Source of the DNA: Ardenticatenaceae bacterium
GTDB lineage: Bacteria > Chloroflexota > Anaerolineae > Promineifilales > Promineifilaceae
DNA: 55,186 nt
Direction of reading: 5' to 3'
Assembly (NCBI GenBank): GCA_030065875.1
Contig: JASJCR010000032.1
Location: forward strand, 1 to 55,186
The position numbers and the translations under genes are program-made. This document shows positions 54,537 to 55,186 of the stretch, one piece after another. The notes under the pieces are model-generated. The model made no database searches. It was given only the letters and a program-made list of their open reading frames with translations, and was not told where the DNA came from. The first letter of the stretch is position 1; each line of letters starts with the position of its first letter.

Positions 54537-54540
54537 GTTA

Positions 54541-54546
54541 ACCTCC
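54541..54546 (-). promoter_or_regulatory. Ribosome-binding site deciding the GTG start of rplC
   Basis: Minus-strand GGAGGT, 4 nt before the GTG codon at 54536. It would lie inside the gene if the upstream ATG (54563) were used. Confidence 0.75.
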
Positions 54547-54579
54547 GGGACTGCCAGCCGCATGGCGTAGCTGCATCAT

Positions 54580-54594
54580 CCCAACCCAGTTGGG
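54580..54594 (-). promoter_or_regulatory. Small hairpin in the rpsJ-rplC spacer
   Basis: CCCAAC and GTTGGG (plus-strand arms) pair around a 3-nt loop in the 157-nt spacer between rpsJ and rplC. The long spacer is unusual in an otherwise tight operon, so a leader or processing role is possible. Confidence 0.35.
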
Positions 54595-54693
54595 TGTTGA
54601 ACTATTTTGTTTTTTTAAAACGGCTGTAACAGCAGGTTTGGAAAAGCTTGACCGCCTGAACTGAATCCAAATCGGTCGAGCGCTGTAAACAGC

Positions 54694-54999
54694 TTAAATC
54701 TGAATTTCAATATCGACACCGGCCGGCAAATTGAGACGCATCAGCGTGTCAATTGTCTTGGCGTCGGGATTAATCACGTCAATCAAACGTTTGTGGGTAC
54801 GAATCTCAAAGTGCTCGTGTGAGTCTTTGTCGATAAACGTACTGCGTCGAACGGTAAACCGCTCGATACGTGTCGGCAACGGAACCGGACCCAGAACCTG
54901 GGCACCCGTTCGCTCAGCCGTCCCCACAATCCGCTTAGCTGATTGATCGAGAACGCGATGGTCATAAGCCTTAAGGCGAATGCGAATTTTTTGTGCCAT
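54694..54999 (-). CDS. rpsJ: 30S ribosomal protein S10
   Basis: 101 residues: [42 protein letters not shown] and [14 protein letters not shown] are the S10 signature. It is first in the S10 segment after tuf and also known as transcription factor NusE. Confidence 0.98.
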   Translation of the reverse strand: MAQKIRIRLKAYDHRVLDQSAKRIVGTAERTGAQVLGPVPLPTRIERFTVRRSTFIDKDSHEHFEIRTHKRLIDVINPDAKTIDTLMRLNLPAGVDIEIQI

Positions 55000-55024
55000 T
55001 CCTTACTGCCTGTTCAAATGATTT

Positions 55025-55062
55025 CCAGCAATCAGGCCGCTCTTTGAGGAGCGGCCTGCTGG
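55025..55062 (-). terminator. Hairpin between tuf and rpsJ
   Basis: CAGGCCGCTC (55033-55042) and GAGCGGCCTG (55049-55058) are perfect inverted arms of 10 bp with a 6-nt loop, and outer CCAGC/GCTGG arms extend the stem. No T run follows, so it may be a weak terminator, an RNA processing site or an mRNA-stability element rather than an intrinsic terminator. Confidence 0.5.
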
Positions 55063-55073
55063 ATGCCAATAAA

Positions 55074-55186
55074 TTAATCGTTGATTTTGGTAATGACGCC
55101 AGCCCCAACGGTCAAACCGCCTTCGCGAATCGCAAAGCGACTCCCGTCTTCCAGCGCCACCGGGGTGATCAGCTCCACATCCATCC
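55074..55186 (-). CDS. tuf: Elongation factor Tu, C-terminal fragment (runs off the right edge)
   Basis: Only the last 37 codons are present: [21 protein letters not shown] and then [13 protein letters not shown] before TAA. This is the EF-Tu domain III end. EF-Tu carries aminoacyl-tRNA to the ribosome. It precedes rpsJ on the same strand as in the str-S10 order. Confidence 0.95.
   Translation of the reverse strand, partial: MDVELITPVALEDGSRFAIREGGLTVGAGVITKIND

Overview
The window looks like a chromosomal segment of a Chloroflexota bacterium, probably an Anaerolineae- or Ardenticatenia-like lineage. This is inferred from three things: the large single-strand ribosomal super-operon, many two-component proteins with GAF domains and no obvious DNA-binding output, and moderate GC content with many short dispersed palindromic repeats. 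No rRNA or tRNA gene, CRISPR array, phage or transposase was recognised. An unusual base-composition signature runs through the whole window: the 8-mer GCGGCCGC occurs at least 18 times in 55 kb.

Left part (1-17 kb): the 3' end of a GTPase with a DUF697-like membrane domain; a REC-GAF-histidine kinase protein with a single-domain response regulator; a UvrD-like protein with degenerate helicase motifs; a secreted/membrane VWA-FHA protein divergent from a PP2C phosphatase (a phosphothreonine reader and eraser); era with a translationally linked Tat-exported coiled-coil protein; an Lgt-like membrane protein; a TauE/SafE permease; an acyl-CoA dehydrogenase-fold protein; and a DEAD-box RNA helicase preceded by a terminator-like leader hairpin.

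Middle (17-38.7 kb): a CAP-domain secreted protein; selA overlapping tsaD; an orphan trpA; a REC-GAF-GAF protein; a PaaI-like thioesterase; two SDRs, the second lacking catalytic residues; then a close-packed run of SDR, LysM protein, class A PBP-like protein and cytochrome P450. The PBP-like protein has lost every recognisable catalytic motif of both its glycosyltransferase and transpeptidase domains, which makes this cluster the most unusual gene set here. It is followed by a GH13 alpha-glucan hydrolase and a minus-strand group of hisC, CGFS glutaredoxin, bolA, an SH3b protein and a tetrapyrrole-methylase/MazG fusion.

Right part (38.8-55.2 kb): one minus-strand translation cluster, read from the right edge: tuf (partial), rpsJ, rplC, rplD, rplW, rplB, rpsS, rplV, rpsC, rplP, rpmC, rpsQ, rplN, rplX, rplE, rpsZ, rpsH, rplF, rplR, rpsE, rpmD, rplO, secY, adk, rpmJ, rpsM, rpsK, rpoA, rplQ, truA, rplM, rpsI, ending at a strong intrinsic terminator. 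map and infA (normally between adk and rpmJ) and rpsD (normally between rpsK and rpoA) are absent from their usual places. A candidate internal promoter and a long leader hairpin sit where map/infA would be. RpmC (L29) carries an unusual C-terminal extension of about 80 residues.

Intergenic regions carry several repeat families: MITE-like elements with TGTCATTCTGAG ends, elements built on CCGCAGATT, GCGGGAAT-type palindromes, and low-complexity tracts arranged as inverted repeats. The 25.8-26.7 kb interval is almost entirely such repeats.
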